This document shows, in pieces, positions 16,798 to 26,650 of a stretch of 64,000 bases of DNA (position 1 is the first letter of the stretch; each line of letters opens with the position of its first letter). Source of the stretch: JABDKJ01 sp964609215 (lineage in GTDB: Bacteria > Bacteroidota > Bacteroidia > Flavobacteriales_D > JABDKJ01); assembly GCA_964609215.1 (NCBI GenBank), contig CAZSQZ010000001.1, forward strand, positions 310,001 through 374,000, given 5' to 3'. Under the pieces are notes generated by a model. That model saw only the letters and a list, made by a program, of their open reading frames with translations. It was not told the DNA's origin and did no database searches. The translations under genes were made by a program, and so were the position numbers.

Positions 16798-17868
16798 ATG
16801 GCCAAAAAAAATATCCGAAATACTTCTTTAGATGATTTGAAAAACTTCTTCACCGAGAATGGCGAGAAGGCTTTTAGAGCTAAACAAGTGTTCGAATGGA
16901 TTTGGAAATTCTCAGCCTCTTCCTTTGATGAGATGACTAATATAAGTATAGCTAGTCGCGAACTTTTAAAGTCGGCCTATGAATTTAAATCGATGCATCT
17001 TGTTGAGGAACAATTTGCGGAAGATGGCACCGTAAAATTGGCCTTTAAATTGCACGATGGTTATGTAGTAGAGGGTGTGCTTATCCCAACTGAAAAAAGA
17101 ATGACCGCTTGCATAAGTTCGCAAGTAGGTTGTAGCTTAACTTGTTCTTTTTGTGCTACTGGGAAGTTAAAGAGAATGCGAAATTTAGATGCATCTGAAA
17201 TATATGATCAGGTAGTGGCTTTGAGGGATTTAGCAGAAAAAAAATATCAAGCTCCACTAAGCAATATTGTATACATGGGAATGGGTGAACCCTTATTAAA
17301 TTATAAAAACACCCTTGATTCGGTTACCCATATTACAGGAGAAAAAGGGTTACATATGGCATCAAAACGCATTACCGTTTCTACTGCAGGCATTGCTAAA
17401 ATGATCAAGCAATTAGGTGATGATGAAGTTAAATTCAATCTGGCTCTTTCATTGCATGCAGCTAATGATAAGAAGAGAAGTGAAATTATGCCAATTAATG
17501 ATTCCAATTCTTTGGACGCATTAGCTGAAGCATTGAACTATTATTACCAGAAAACGAAAAACACCATCACTTTCGAGTATATCATATTCAAAGACTTTAA
17601 TGATTCTATAGAAGATGCTAAGGACTTACTCAAATTTTGTAGAAGAGTTCCTTCTAAAGTGAACATTATTGAATACAACCCAATTGATGAGGGGCTTTTC
17701 GAAAAAGCAGATCAAGCAAAAACGGATGCCTTTGCAGCATATTTAGAAAACAATGGTGTAATCTGCAAAGTGAGAAGAAGCCGAGGAAAGGATATTGATG
17801 CTGCCTGTGGACAATTAGCAAATAAAAACAAAGCGGCTTTAAAAGCCGAATCCGACTTTAAACCCTAA
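16798..17868 (+). CDS. rlmN: Dual-specificity rRNA/tRNA adenine-C2 methyltransferase
   Basis: Radical-SAM enzyme of 356 residues that methylates C2 of A2503 in 23S rRNA and A37 in some tRNAs. The iron-sulfur motif is CSLTCSFC with cysteines at 112, 116 and 119. The methyl-carrying cysteine is expected in the C-terminal DIDAACGQL (C337), and a further conserved cysteine sits in RMTAC at 105. The SAM-binding stretch VYMGMGEPLLNY is present. It starts at ATG 16798. Its last 30 bases overlap the convergent gene at 17839-18540, so the two mRNAs share their 3' ends. Confidence 0.96.
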   Translation: MAKKNIRNTSLDDLKNFFTENGEKAFRAKQVFEWIWKFSASSFDEMTNISIASRELLKSAYEFKSMHLVEEQFAEDGTVKLAFKLHDGYVVEGVLIPTEKRMTACISSQVGCSLTCSFCATGKLKRMRNLDASEIYDQVVALRDLAEKKYQAPLSNIVYMGMGEPLLNYKNTLDSVTHITGEKGLHMASKRITVSTAGIAKMIKQLGDDEVKFNLALSLHAANDKKRSEIMPINDSNSLDALAEALNYYYQKTKNTITFEYIIFKDFNDSIEDAKDLLKFCRRVPSKVNIIEYNPIDEGLFEKADQAKTDAFAAYLENNGVICKVRRSRGKDIDAACGQLANKNKAALKAESDFKP

Positions 17869-18540
17869 ATAAAAAGCAATTCCCTCACTCTTATTAAAAA
17901 CCAGAAAGTGGCTGGGTTGAGTGCTTATGTCCGGTTCTAGATGTACTTCCTGAAAATCTTTAAACTTATATCCGACCCCTCCATAGAAATCAAGAAAAAA
18001 ATTAGAGTAATAACCGAGATTCTGTATTCCTCCAATTAATTTTATTTCTCGGAAATTCCTACGGTCCAATATGCGTTCATTGGTTGATATTCCCAAGGTA
18101 TCTCTTTGAAAATAGTTGGTCATAAATTCTCTTTCACCATATTCCGCTGAAATATACGCCCCACTCAGTTCCAGATTATTTCTAAAATACCATCTAAGAG
18201 CTAGTTTATACCCGTTGCCTGTTTTCACTTCAGTAATTCCAGATTGCGCTCCTAAATCATGATCAAAAGCTCCGGCAAAAACATCATTTTTTGTCCATAG
18301 ATATGCTGCCTCAACACTTAGATTTCCTGTAATTTTTTGCTCCAAGTATACAGGAAGCTCTCCTCTAAAAAACAATAACGGGTTTATTTTAATTCCAGTA
18401 GTTACCCTATTTAGGCTATCATTTTGAAAATTGGCATCCGATTTGATTGGTAATAACAATAGAAATAGCCCAAACGAAACAGATAATTTATTTATTTTTA
18501 GAATGCGTTTAACAGACAAGTTTTTATGAATTACACTCAA
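17839..18540 (-). CDS. Probable outer-membrane beta-barrel protein
   Basis: A 233-residue protein with a likely signal peptide (hydrophobic stretch at about residues 19-34, IKSDA before the mature part). The rest alternates polar and aromatic residues and ends in FYLGFKVGFGF, as small outer-membrane barrels do. No specific family is recognised; a DUF3575-like barrel is possible. It converges on and overlaps rlmN by 30 bases. Its ATG at 18540 also overlaps the divergent gene starting at 18526 by 15 bases, so at least one of these two starts may be set too far upstream. Confidence 0.7.
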   Translation of the reverse strand: MSVIHKNLSVKRILKINKLSVSFGLFLLLLPIKSDANFQNDSLNRVTTGIKINPLLFFRGELPVYLEQKITGNLSVEAAYLWTKNDVFAGAFDHDLGAQSGITEVKTGNGYKLALRWYFRNNLELSGAYISAEYGEREFMTNYFQRDTLGISTNERILDRRNFREIKLIGGIQNLGYYSNFFLDFYGGVGYKFKDFQEVHLEPDISTQPSHFLVFNKSEGIAFYLGFKVGFGF

Positions 18541-20106
18541 ATATCTAAGTTTTTTTCTTCCATTCGGAGGAACTTGCTGTTGTTTATACCCATTTTGTTT
18601 TTCACAGTTTCAATGAGTTCTCAAGATTCGACTGATGTATATAAGTGGACTCCTATTAACAAAGGAAGAAATGTAGAGCCCTTATTATTGGTTGGTGGAG
18701 ATGATGATCGAGTGGTTACCGTTTTTAGAGAAAAGAGGAGAAACATTTCCGTGAAAACCTATGACTATCATTCTCTGGAAGAAACAACTTACGATAGTTT
18801 TCAGTTAGACACAGAATATAACTTAGATGAGGAAATTGTGGAGTCATTCTACGTAAATGAAAAAGTTTATTTTTTCATTGAGCAATTTTCGTTTAAGGAA
18901 AAAACACAAAAATTGGTAGTAAAGTCACTTGATACGGAATCAAATACTTTTACTCAGCCAAAAGAAATAGATTATATAGAAAAAGCGAAAAATAATAAGA
19001 GAGGTACATTTTTGATTAGTTTAAATAATGATTCAACTCATTTTATTGTTCTTGCTGAGGATCCTTTTCATAAAAAGGAGAAGAAGAGTTTTACTGCCAA
19101 GTACTTTGATACAGATCTAAATCTTAAATGGGAAAAATCATTTAGCCTACCCTATGGATCTGGCTTTACGTTTATAAATCAAGTCAAAGGAGATAATAAT
19201 GGAAATCTACATTTGGCCATAGAAATATCTCCGGATAGAGGTTCCTCTGATGTTAGTTTTAGGGATCAATCACAAAATAAGTTCATCATACTTTCATATC
19301 TCTGGAATAAAAATAAGATTAAAGAAACCGATTTGAACATTGGTGATAAATGGGTGGCCGACATGGCTTTTGATATTTCCGAAAAAGATGAAATTGTCGT
19401 TTCCGGTTTTTATTCTAATGATCGATTCAACTCTATTGCTGGTTCATTTTATTTGCGTTTGAATGGCTCTGATTTATCGGTTCAAGCATCTGCATTAAAC
19501 CCATTGAGTCAAGATTCTTTTACCCAACTTATCGGAGAAAAAAAGGCGAATAAGGGTAAGGAAGTTCCAAAAATGGAGCTTAGAAATATAGTGGTGACAG
19601 AAAATGGCGGAAGTGCAATTATTGGAGAACAGTTCTGGATTAGAGAGCGAAGCGATTATACTACAAACGGTGGTTTTTTCACTAGGCAGGTATTTTACTT
19701 TATGAATTTAGTGGTTATCAAGTATGATCCGACAGGCACATTAAAATGGGATAAGGTTATTCCCAAAAGACAAGAAAGCATAAACGATAGAGGTGTTTAT
19801 TCATCCATTGCGCTGGCAAACAAAGGTGATGATTTATTCATTGTATTTAACGATGATGAGAAAAATCTTGAGATTATCAATGACTCCTTTAACAACAATC
19901 TTCGCAATTTTAATGTTCTAAAATCTGACCCTTCGTATGTTCGAATAGATTCAGATGGAAACGTAAAAAGAGAGAGCCCATTCAAAGGCAAAAAAGGGCT
20001 GTATAAATTACGTCCTTTAGATTCCATTCAATCTTCTAAAAACCATCTTGTCATACTTGCTTCACGAAACGGAACAGAGCGTTTCTGCCTTTTCAAATTA
20101 GACTAG
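18526..20106 (+). CDS. Exported hypothetical protein, possible beta-propeller
   Basis: A 526-residue protein with a signal peptide (hydrophobic FIPILFFTVSMSSQ at about residues 20-33). The mature part is a series of beta-strand-like segments with recurring W/F-x-K and DxDG-like turns. It reads like a large periplasmic or surface beta-propeller or sandwich. I do not recognise a family or active site. The terminal residues FCLFKLD do not look like a type IX sorting domain. The ATG at 18526 overlaps the divergent gene, but an alternative ATG further in would remove the signal peptide. Confidence 0.7.
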   Translation: MNYTQISKFFSSIRRNLLLFIPILFFTVSMSSQDSTDVYKWTPINKGRNVEPLLLVGGDDDRVVTVFREKRRNISVKTYDYHSLEETTYDSFQLDTEYNLDEEIVESFYVNEKVYFFIEQFSFKEKTQKLVVKSLDTESNTFTQPKEIDYIEKAKNNKRGTFLISLNNDSTHFIVLAEDPFHKKEKKSFTAKYFDTDLNLKWEKSFSLPYGSGFTFINQVKGDNNGNLHLAIEISPDRGSSDVSFRDQSQNKFIILSYLWNKNKIKETDLNIGDKWVADMAFDISEKDEIVVSGFYSNDRFNSIAGSFYLRLNGSDLSVQASALNPLSQDSFTQLIGEKKANKGKEVPKMELRNIVVTENGGSAIIGEQFWIRERSDYTTNGGFFTRQVFYFMNLVVIKYDPTGTLKWDKVIPKRQESINDRGVYSSIALANKGDDLFIVFNDDEKNLEIINDSFNNNLRNFNVLKSDPSYVRIDSDGNVKRESPFKGKKGLYKLRPLDSIQSSKNHLVILASRNGTERFCLFKLD

Positions 20107-20186
20107 GAACTGTTTTATGCTTCGGCTTTTTCAATCTCTTGTTTGATTTTATTTTTGGTTTTCAAAAATCCTTAACTTAGCCGTGC

Positions 20187-21161
20187 ATGGATGACATTGA
20201 GATTATCAAAAAACCCATTCTCGATGAGATGAAAACCTTTGAGGGTCGTTTCAGAAATTCTATGCAAAGTAAAGTTCCTTTACTGAATAAGATCACCCAT
20301 TATATAGTAAAAAGAAAAGGAAAGCAAATGAGACCAATGTTTGTTTTTCTTTCGGCTAAACTTTTCAATAAAGTAAATGAGGATACTTATGTTGGTGCAT
20401 CACTCATTGAGCTTTTACATACCGCAACACTAGTGCATGATGATGTTGTAGATGATGCGAATACCCGAAGAGGTTTCTTTTCCATAAATGCCTTATGGAA
20501 AAACAAAATAGCAGTATTAGTTGGTGATTTTTTGCTTTCAAAAGGCTTGATACTTTCCATGGAAAGTAAAAATTTTAACCTGCTGGAAATTGTAACAAAA
20601 GCCGTTAAGGAAATGAGTGAAGGAGAGCTACTGCAAATAGAAAAGACCAGATCTTTAAATTTAAGTGAGGATACCTACTTTGAAATAATTAGACAAAAAA
20701 CTGCTTCTCTTCTATCTGCTTGTTGTGAATGTGGCGCAGCCTCTGTAGGAGCAGACAGCGAAGTGCAAAAGGATATGCATCTTTTTGGTGAGTACACAGG
20801 TTTAGCCTTTCAAATTAAGGATGACCTTTTTGATTATGGGATTGGAGAAGATATTGGAAAACCAAGGGGCATAGACCTGAAAGAAAAAAAATTGACCTTG
20901 CCTATTATTCATGCCTTAAATCAGGCTGATAAAAAAGAGAAAGAAAGTGTTATTAAAATAATTAAGAAGAAAAAACACAACCGAAAAAAGGTACAACAAA
21001 TTTTGGCGTTTGTTCAAAAACATAATAGTTTACAGTATGCACACGATACTATGATGGAATTGAAGGAAAAAGCTATCCAAATTCTGCATAAATACCCTGA
21101 AAATGAAGCAAGGTTAGGTTTAGAAACCTTGTTAAATTATACCGTAAATAGGACCCGATGA
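20187..21161 (+). CDS. Polyprenyl diphosphate synthase (trans-isoprenyl chain elongation)
   Basis: A 324-residue enzyme that extends farnesyl or geranyl diphosphate with isopentenyl units, most likely to the octaprenyl-type side chain of menaquinone. The first aspartate-rich motif is DDVVDDANTRRG and the second DDLFDYG, with KGKQMRPMFVF upstream for substrate binding. Product length cannot be read safely. It starts at ATG 20187. Its stop overlaps the next gene by four bases (ATGA), so the two genes are coupled. Confidence 0.92.
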   Translation: MDDIEIIKKPILDEMKTFEGRFRNSMQSKVPLLNKITHYIVKRKGKQMRPMFVFLSAKLFNKVNEDTYVGASLIELLHTATLVHDDVVDDANTRRGFFSINALWKNKIAVLVGDFLLSKGLILSMESKNFNLLEIVTKAVKEMSEGELLQIEKTRSLNLSEDTYFEIIRQKTASLLSACCECGAASVGADSEVQKDMHLFGEYTGLAFQIKDDLFDYGIGEDIGKPRGIDLKEKKLTLPIIHALNQADKKEKESVIKIIKKKKHNRKKVQQILAFVQKHNSLQYAHDTMMELKEKAIQILHKYPENEARLGLETLLNYTVNRTR

Positions 21162-21547
21162 TGCAACGATTACTTATTCTTTTATTTGTTCTTTGCTTTG
21201 CTTGTAAACCAGCAGCTGAAAAAACTGAAATCACCAATTCCCAGATAGAGGAGACAAACACAGAAGGAGAACTCAGTCAGGAGTATTATGATGAAGGTGG
21301 ATTAAAAAGTGAAGGACGACTGGTTGATGGAAAAAGAAATGGCCTTTGGACCAGCTATTTCCCAAACGGAACCATTTGGAGCCAGTCGAACTATAAATTG
21401 AATGTTCTTCACGGCAACACCAAAGTTTATTACCCTACCGGTGTTTTACGTTATAAGGGTAAATTCAGAGATGGTAAACGAGTTGGAAAGTGGGTAGAAT
21501 ATCTGGAAGATGGTAAGGTGGACTTTATAAAAGAATACCCCGGCTAA
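21158..21547 (+). CDS. Small lipoprotein with MORN/YwqK-type repeats
   Basis: A 129-residue lipoprotein. The N-terminus MMQRLLILLFVLCFAC gives a lipobox with cysteine 16, followed by a charged linker. Residues about 45-125 hold YwqK/MORN-like repeats of the type YYDEGGLKSEGRLVDGKRNGLWTSYFPNG. These repeats are common in Bacteroidota exported proteins and are often labelled antitoxin-like, but no toxin gene is next to it. It overlaps the prenyl synthase gene by four bases. Function unknown. Confidence 0.82.
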   Translation: MMQRLLILLFVLCFACKPAAEKTEITNSQIEETNTEGELSQEYYDEGGLKSEGRLVDGKRNGLWTSYFPNGTIWSQSNYKLNVLHGNTKVYYPTGVLRYKGKFRDGKRVGKWVEYLEDGKVDFIKEYPG

Positions 21548-21653
21548 TTTTCAACTAAATTTTAGTCCTGAATGTGAATCTATTGTTAATAGTTTACTTC
21601 TTATAAAGACAATCTAGCAACTATGAAGCCCGTATTTTAGTGGGCTGTACAAA

Positions 21654-23600
21654 ATGATATCAGAACAGGACAAAATGCGCGTATTAATGGCTTCAGACAT
21701 TGTCGAGGTCATTGAATCCTATGTTCCCCTTAAGAAAGCAGGGCAGAACTATAAGGGCAATTGTCCTTTTCACAATGAAAAAACACCTTCTTTCACCGTT
21801 TCTCCTCAAAAACAGATTTTTCATTGTTTTGGTTGTTCTGAATCTGGTGGAGTCATTTCCTTCTTAATGAAGCATGAGCACATGTCTTATCCAGAGGCAG
21901 TAAAGACTTTGGCTGAACGCTATAATATTGAAATTGAAGAAAAGCAGTATACTCCTGAACAAGAAGCGGCCAAAAATAAGGCAGAATCATTTGTTGGTAT
22001 TCTTAGAATGGCATCAGAATGGTTTAGAAATCAACTGTTGAATTCAGATAGGGGAAAGGCAATTGGTTTGAGCTATATTGGGGAAAGAGGTATTCGTCCA
22101 GAAATGGTTGAAAGATTTGGAATGGGTTATTGTCCTGAAGATGGACGCGCATTTGCAGACTATGCCATTGGAAAAGGATATTCTAAGGAGTTTTTGGATG
22201 AGCTTGGTTTGGTTAAGGAAAACCAGAGAGGTGTCTATGATATTTATCGAGGCCGACTTATTTTTCCAATTACAGATTTAGGTGGTAAAATTATTGCCTT
22301 TGGTGCCAGAGCATTAAAAAAAGGACAACAACCCAAGTACATTAACTCACCTGAACATCTTGTTTATAATAAAAGTCGAACGCTATATGCACTTCACGAG
22401 GCAAGAAAAAGTATCTCTCAAAAAGACAATGTATATGTAGTTGAGGGTTATACTGATGTTATTGCAATGCATCAAGCGGGAATAGAAAACACTGTTGCTA
22501 CTTGTGGAACTTCGGTAACGGAAGATCATATTTCCAGATTGAGGCACATGACCAAAAATGTCACTCTGCTTTTTGATGGTGATGTTGCTGGACAAAAAGC
22601 TGCGCTCAGAACAATCAAAATAATTCTGAAAACGGGATTGAACGCAAGAGTAGTTTCCTTGCCAGAAGGAGAAGATCCCGATTCCCTTTCCAAAACCTTG
22701 TCTCCTTTTGATTTTCAGAATTTCCTTGAAGAAAAGCAAGAAGATTTTCTGGGTTATTTAATTGAAACGCAGTTAAAGCCAGCAGAAAATGACCCGGTAA
22801 AAAAAGCTGCTGCAAGTAAAATAATTATTGAAGCCATAGCAGAGATTAAGGATAATGTAATGCGTGCCTTTTATATTCAGGAGACTGCGGCAAAACTCAG
22901 AATTACCGAACAGGCAATAGCAAAAGAAATATCCAAACTTAAGCTCAAGAATACCTATCAAAATAAAAATGAACGTTCCCTCATTGAGCCGGAGATTATT
23001 GCTCCCAATAAGGAAGGAGAGCAAATAGAAAGTGTTGATATTAGTGACTCCGAAGGACAGGAAAGAGATATTATTAGAATGCTGTTATTTTATGGGAATA
23101 GCCTATATTCTTATGAAGGATTAAACGAAAATGATGAGTTGGTTTCCGCAGAATGTTCCTTCGCAGAATACATCATATCTGAAATTGATCTGAATGGAAT
23201 TCAGTTTCAAAATGATCAACTACAACAGATTTTCGACCTGATAAAAAGTCAATTTTTAACACATAATGCAGTAAATGCATCACTTCTAACACAGATAGAG
23301 GATCAGGATTTGGTTAAGCATATTTCTACCATCTTAAGCCATGACATTCATGTTTCCGAAAACTGGACGGGTAAATACAATATTCAAGTAACTAAGGAAG
23401 ATAAAAAACCTGTTCCGTTAATGGAAGGCGCTTTAAATAAATTAAAAATAAAGACGGTTTTTAAAACAAGGAAAAAATTAATGGAGGAGCTGTCTAGCAG
23501 CACAGATGAAAATCATCAAGAGCTTATTCTTAAAAAGATTAATAAACTAGATAAGGTAAAGGCCGAACTTTCTGATTACTTTGGTATAAGCATATACTAA
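21654..23600 (+). CDS. dnaG: DNA primase
   Basis: A 648-residue primase that makes RNA primers for replication. The N-terminal CHC2 zinc site has C37, H40, C58 and C61 (CPFHNEKTPSF ... FHCFGC). The Toprim domain follows with VVEGYTDVIAMHQAG and the acidic LFDGDVAGQKAA. A C-terminal helicase-interaction region of lower similarity ends the protein. It starts at ATG 21654. A small hairpin (21627-21631 with 21642-21646) lies directly before the start codon. The MscS gene follows after one base. Confidence 0.97.
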   Translation: MISEQDKMRVLMASDIVEVIESYVPLKKAGQNYKGNCPFHNEKTPSFTVSPQKQIFHCFGCSESGGVISFLMKHEHMSYPEAVKTLAERYNIEIEEKQYTPEQEAAKNKAESFVGILRMASEWFRNQLLNSDRGKAIGLSYIGERGIRPEMVERFGMGYCPEDGRAFADYAIGKGYSKEFLDELGLVKENQRGVYDIYRGRLIFPITDLGGKIIAFGARALKKGQQPKYINSPEHLVYNKSRTLYALHEARKSISQKDNVYVVEGYTDVIAMHQAGIENTVATCGTSVTEDHISRLRHMTKNVTLLFDGDVAGQKAALRTIKIILKTGLNARVVSLPEGEDPDSLSKTLSPFDFQNFLEEKQEDFLGYLIETQLKPAENDPVKKAAASKIIIEAIAEIKDNVMRAFYIQETAAKLRITEQAIAKEISKLKLKNTYQNKNERSLIEPEIIAPNKEGEQIESVDISDSEGQERDIIRMLLFYGNSLYSYEGLNENDELVSAECSFAEYIISEIDLNGIQFQNDQLQQIFDLIKSQFLTHNAVNASLLTQIEDQDLVKHISTILSHDIHVSENWTGKYNIQVTKEDKKPVPLMEGALNKLKIKTVFKTRKKLMEELSSSTDENHQELILKKINKLDKVKAELSDYFGISIY

Positions 23601-23601
23601 G

Positions 23602-24693
23602 TTGGAAAAGCTCAAGAATATATTCGTAAAACCTCTTTTTGAAAACTCAGAGCATTTTCATTTTTCCCTTCTGAATATTATTGAGGCGATCCTACTTTTT
23701 CTTCTTGCACGTTTCTTAATTCGTTTCATTAGGCAGTTTATTAGAAAAGTACTGAAGAAAAGAGAATGGTTTGACGAAGAACGTTCGGAAATCATTTATC
23801 GCTTTTTTCGATTGCTCATTATTGTACTATCTACAGTTGTTATTTTTTCTGTTTTAAAACTGAATACGCTTTTTGGCAAAATTCTAAATTATGCCATAAT
23901 TGATACCGAACATTTCCATCCAAAAGTTTCTAATCTTTTGGTAATTGCTTTAATAATAATGTTCTCTCGAATCATAATCCGATTCGTTCTTTTAGTCTTA
24001 AAAAAAGCACTTAACTCAAGCGGACAAATTGATCAAGGCAAACAATTTACGATCAATCAACTGGTAAAATATGTCTTGTACATCATTGCCTTTATCATTG
24101 CCTTGGAAAGTACCGGAGCTGATTTACAAGGAATTCTTTTAGGTTCTGCCGCGCTTTTAGTAGGTATTGGTTTAGGCCTTCAAACTTTTTTCTATGATGT
24201 TCTTTCTGGCTTTCTTATACTTTTCGAAGGGGCTTTTAAGGTGGGAGACGTTATAGAAATTGATGGACAAATTGCACGCGTAAGAAGAATTGATATTCGA
24301 ACCTCAAAAGTTATGACCAGAGATGGTACCATGATCATTGTGCCCAATAGAAAATTAACGTCTGAAAATCTAGTCAACTGGACCATCAGTAGAGAAATTT
24401 CAAGATACAGTATTCGTGTTGGTGTGGCCTATGGGAGTAGCACAAAACTGGTGAGACAAGTACTTTATGACTGTACTTTAAAACATGCGGACATTGAAAA
24501 AACAAGGGAAATTTTAGTGCGCTTGGATGATTTTGGAGATTCTTCTCTCCAATTTACCGTTCTTTTCTGGACAAAAAGAAATTGGGATATAGAGATTCTT
24601 AAAAGTGATTTGCGATATGCAATAGACGATGCGTTCAGAACCAATGGAATTGAGATTCCATTCCCGCAAAGAGTTATTCATCAGGCACCCTAA
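23602..24693 (+). CDS. MscS-family mechanosensitive ion channel
   Basis: A 363-residue membrane protein with four hydrophobic segments (near residues 25-45, 68-90, 108-130 and 150-170). The MscS pore helix region ILLGSAALLVGIGLGLQTFFYDVLSGFLILFEG is followed by the beta domain GDVIEIDGQIARVRRIDIRTSKVMTRDGTMIIVPN. It likely opens under membrane tension to release osmolytes. It starts with TTG 23602, one base after dnaG, and is probably co-transcribed with it. It converges on recJ with a gap of 52 bases. Confidence 0.93.
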   Translation: MEKLKNIFVKPLFENSEHFHFSLLNIIEAILLFLLARFLIRFIRQFIRKVLKKREWFDEERSEIIYRFFRLLIIVLSTVVIFSVLKLNTLFGKILNYAIIDTEHFHPKVSNLLVIALIIMFSRIIIRFVLLVLKKALNSSGQIDQGKQFTINQLVKYVLYIIAFIIALESTGADLQGILLGSAALLVGIGLGLQTFFYDVLSGFLILFEGAFKVGDVIEIDGQIARVRRIDIRTSKVMTRDGTMIIVPNRKLTSENLVNWTISREISRYSIRVGVAYGSSTKLVRQVLYDCTLKHADIEKTREILVRLDDFGDSSLQFTVLFWTKRNWDIEILKSDLRYAIDDAFRTNGIEIPFPQRVIHQAP

Positions 24694-24745
24694 ATACTAG
24701 TTATTCCTTAACCAATTGATAGTTTACAGTTGTTAAAAAGCTTGG

Positions 24746-26461
24746 TCAAAGCTCTTCGCTCAACTCAATGTCCTTCACCATTAATTCAATTTTCTTATTC
24801 CCCTTCCATTCATTTTCATAAACCTGATAAGCAATACTAAAAGGCTTTCCACTTTCCAGAATGTTCATTTTATCAGCCATTCCAAAAGCTATGCCTCCCA
24901 TTTTAATGGATGGATTCTTTTCTTGTTTTATATACAGTTTCAAATGTTCTTCTTTTAACACCTTGCTATAACCTGTATCCAAACAATGATGGGAAACGAA
25001 AACGGGTTTCATATTACCAGGCCCAAAAGGAGCCATTTGATTGATTATTGAAATGAATTTTGGATTAATTCTTTCCAGATCAATTTCCAACTCGATATTG
25101 AGTTCGGGAATTAGCCATTCTTCATTCATCGATTCAGTCACCACTTTTTCAAATTTCATTTGAAAATTAGTGAGATTCTCTTTTTTTAATGTTAACCCCG
25201 CTGCATACTTATGCCCGCCAAAATTCTCTAACAAATCTGAGCATTTTTCTATAGCATTGTAAACATCGAAATGTCTGACTGATCTTGCTGAACCTGTTGC
25301 CTTCCCATTATTTTCTGTTAAAACTATTGTTGGCCTATAATAATGTTCTGTTAGCCGTGATGCAACTATTCCAATAACTCCTTTATGCCAGCCTTCGCTA
25401 AAAACAACCGAACTCTTAGCTTCTAATAGTTCAGAGTCACTGGAAATGATTTCTAAAGCTTCTTTTGTGATAGATTTATCCAAGGTCTTTCGGTGGGAAT
25501 TGAAATGTTCAATTTCCTTGCTCAATTTTTCCAGTGTTTTCTCATCATCTGAAGTCAACAGCTCAACAGCTTTTAAGGCTGAGTGTATTCTTCCTGCCGC
25601 ATTTATTCTTGGGCCAATAATAAAAACAACATCCGTTATACTTAATTCTTTTTTTGCCTTTGCAACCTCAAGTAAAGCTCTTATTCCAGGTCTTTTGAGT
25701 TGATTAATAACCTTTAGCCCATAATGGGCTAAAATTCTATTTTCACCTACAATGGGAACAATATCGGCTCCTACCGCAATTGCAACCAAATCAAGATACT
25801 CAAAGAGCTCCTCCATATTCAGGCCGTTCTCAATAACAAAAGCCTGAAGTAATTTAAAGCCTACACCACAACCACAAAGTTCATCAAAAGGATAATGACA
25901 ATCTGGGCGCTTGGGATCAAGCACAGCAATTGCCTTTGGAATTTCATTTCCAGGTCGGTGGTGATCGCAAATAATAATATCTATACCCTTTTCATTTGCG
26001 TACTCAATCTTCTCAATTGCCTTTATTCCGCAATCCAAGCAAATCATTAGACTTATTCCATTTTCATGGGCAAAATCAATTCCTTGATAGGAAAGTCCAT
26101 AACCCTCCTTATATCTGTCAGGAATATAGAATCCAATATTTGGATTTATTTTTTCTAAATACGAATACATTAACGAGACAGATGTTGTACCATCCACATC
26201 ATAGTCTCCATAAATGAGCATTTGCTCCTTGTCCTCAATAGCTTTCGTCAGTCTTTTCACCGCCACATCCATATCCTTCATTAGAAAAGGATCATGGAGA
26301 TCACTCAGTTGAGGCCTAAAAAAGGTCTTGGCTTCGTTAAATGAGCTAATTCCCCTATTCACAAGTAGTTCCGCTAAATCCTCTTTCATCCCAAGAACCA
26401 TAGCCAATTCCTCCACTTTCCTTCTCTCCTTATTCCGATTAACTGCCCATTTATAGTCCAT
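24746..26461 (-). CDS. recJ: Single-stranded-DNA-specific exonuclease RecJ
   Basis: A 571-residue DHH-family 5'-3' exonuclease for recombination and mismatch repair. The catalytic motifs are YGDYDVDGTTS (residues 84-94), the DHH at 166-168 (IICDHHRPG) and the DHHA1 signature SGSARS-like GKATGSARSVRHFDVYNAI with GGHKYAAGLTL. The length is normal for the family. It starts at ATG 26461. It is a single minus-strand gene between a plus-strand MscS gene and a divergent plus-strand lipoprotein gene. Confidence 0.96.
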   Translation of the reverse strand: MDYKWAVNRNKERRKVEELAMVLGMKEDLAELLVNRGISSFNEAKTFFRPQLSDLHDPFLMKDMDVAVKRLTKAIEDKEQMLIYGDYDVDGTTSVSLMYSYLEKINPNIGFYIPDRYKEGYGLSYQGIDFAHENGISLMICLDCGIKAIEKIEYANEKGIDIIICDHHRPGNEIPKAIAVLDPKRPDCHYPFDELCGCGVGFKLLQAFVIENGLNMEELFEYLDLVAIAVGADIVPIVGENRILAHYGLKVINQLKRPGIRALLEVAKAKKELSITDVVFIIGPRINAAGRIHSALKAVELLTSDDEKTLEKLSKEIEHFNSHRKTLDKSITKEALEIISSDSELLEAKSSVVFSEGWHKGVIGIVASRLTEHYYRPTIVLTENNGKATGSARSVRHFDVYNAIEKCSDLLENFGGHKYAAGLTLKKENLTNFQMKFEKVVTESMNEEWLIPELNIELEIDLERINPKFISIINQMAPFGPGNMKPVFVSHHCLDTGYSKVLKEEHLKLYIKQEKNPSIKMGGIAFGMADKMNILESGKPFSIAYQVYENEWKGNKKIELMVKDIELSEEL

Positions 26462-26567
26462 TTCCCTTTGTTTTTTTTAAGCTTCTGAATTTAATAATTC
26501 TGTCAAGACCTACTTTTTTTAATTCAAATATTCCTTGATTTGAGGGTAATTTGCCAAATAGGGCTAT

Positions 26568-26575
26568 TATATTTG
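26568..26575 (+). promoter_or_regulatory. -7 promoter element of the Cys-repeat lipoprotein gene
   Basis: TATATTTG is a perfect -7 match about 75 bases before ATG 26651, implying a 5' leader of roughly 70 bases. No TTTG at standard spacing is evident; copies at 26539 and 26550 are too far and too near. Confidence 0.55.
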
Positions 26576-26650
26576 TAACAATAATTAAGTGAAAGACTTT
26601 TGTTTCCTTTTGGAATTGAGCTATTTTGCTGAAAATTTAAGTAATAATCG

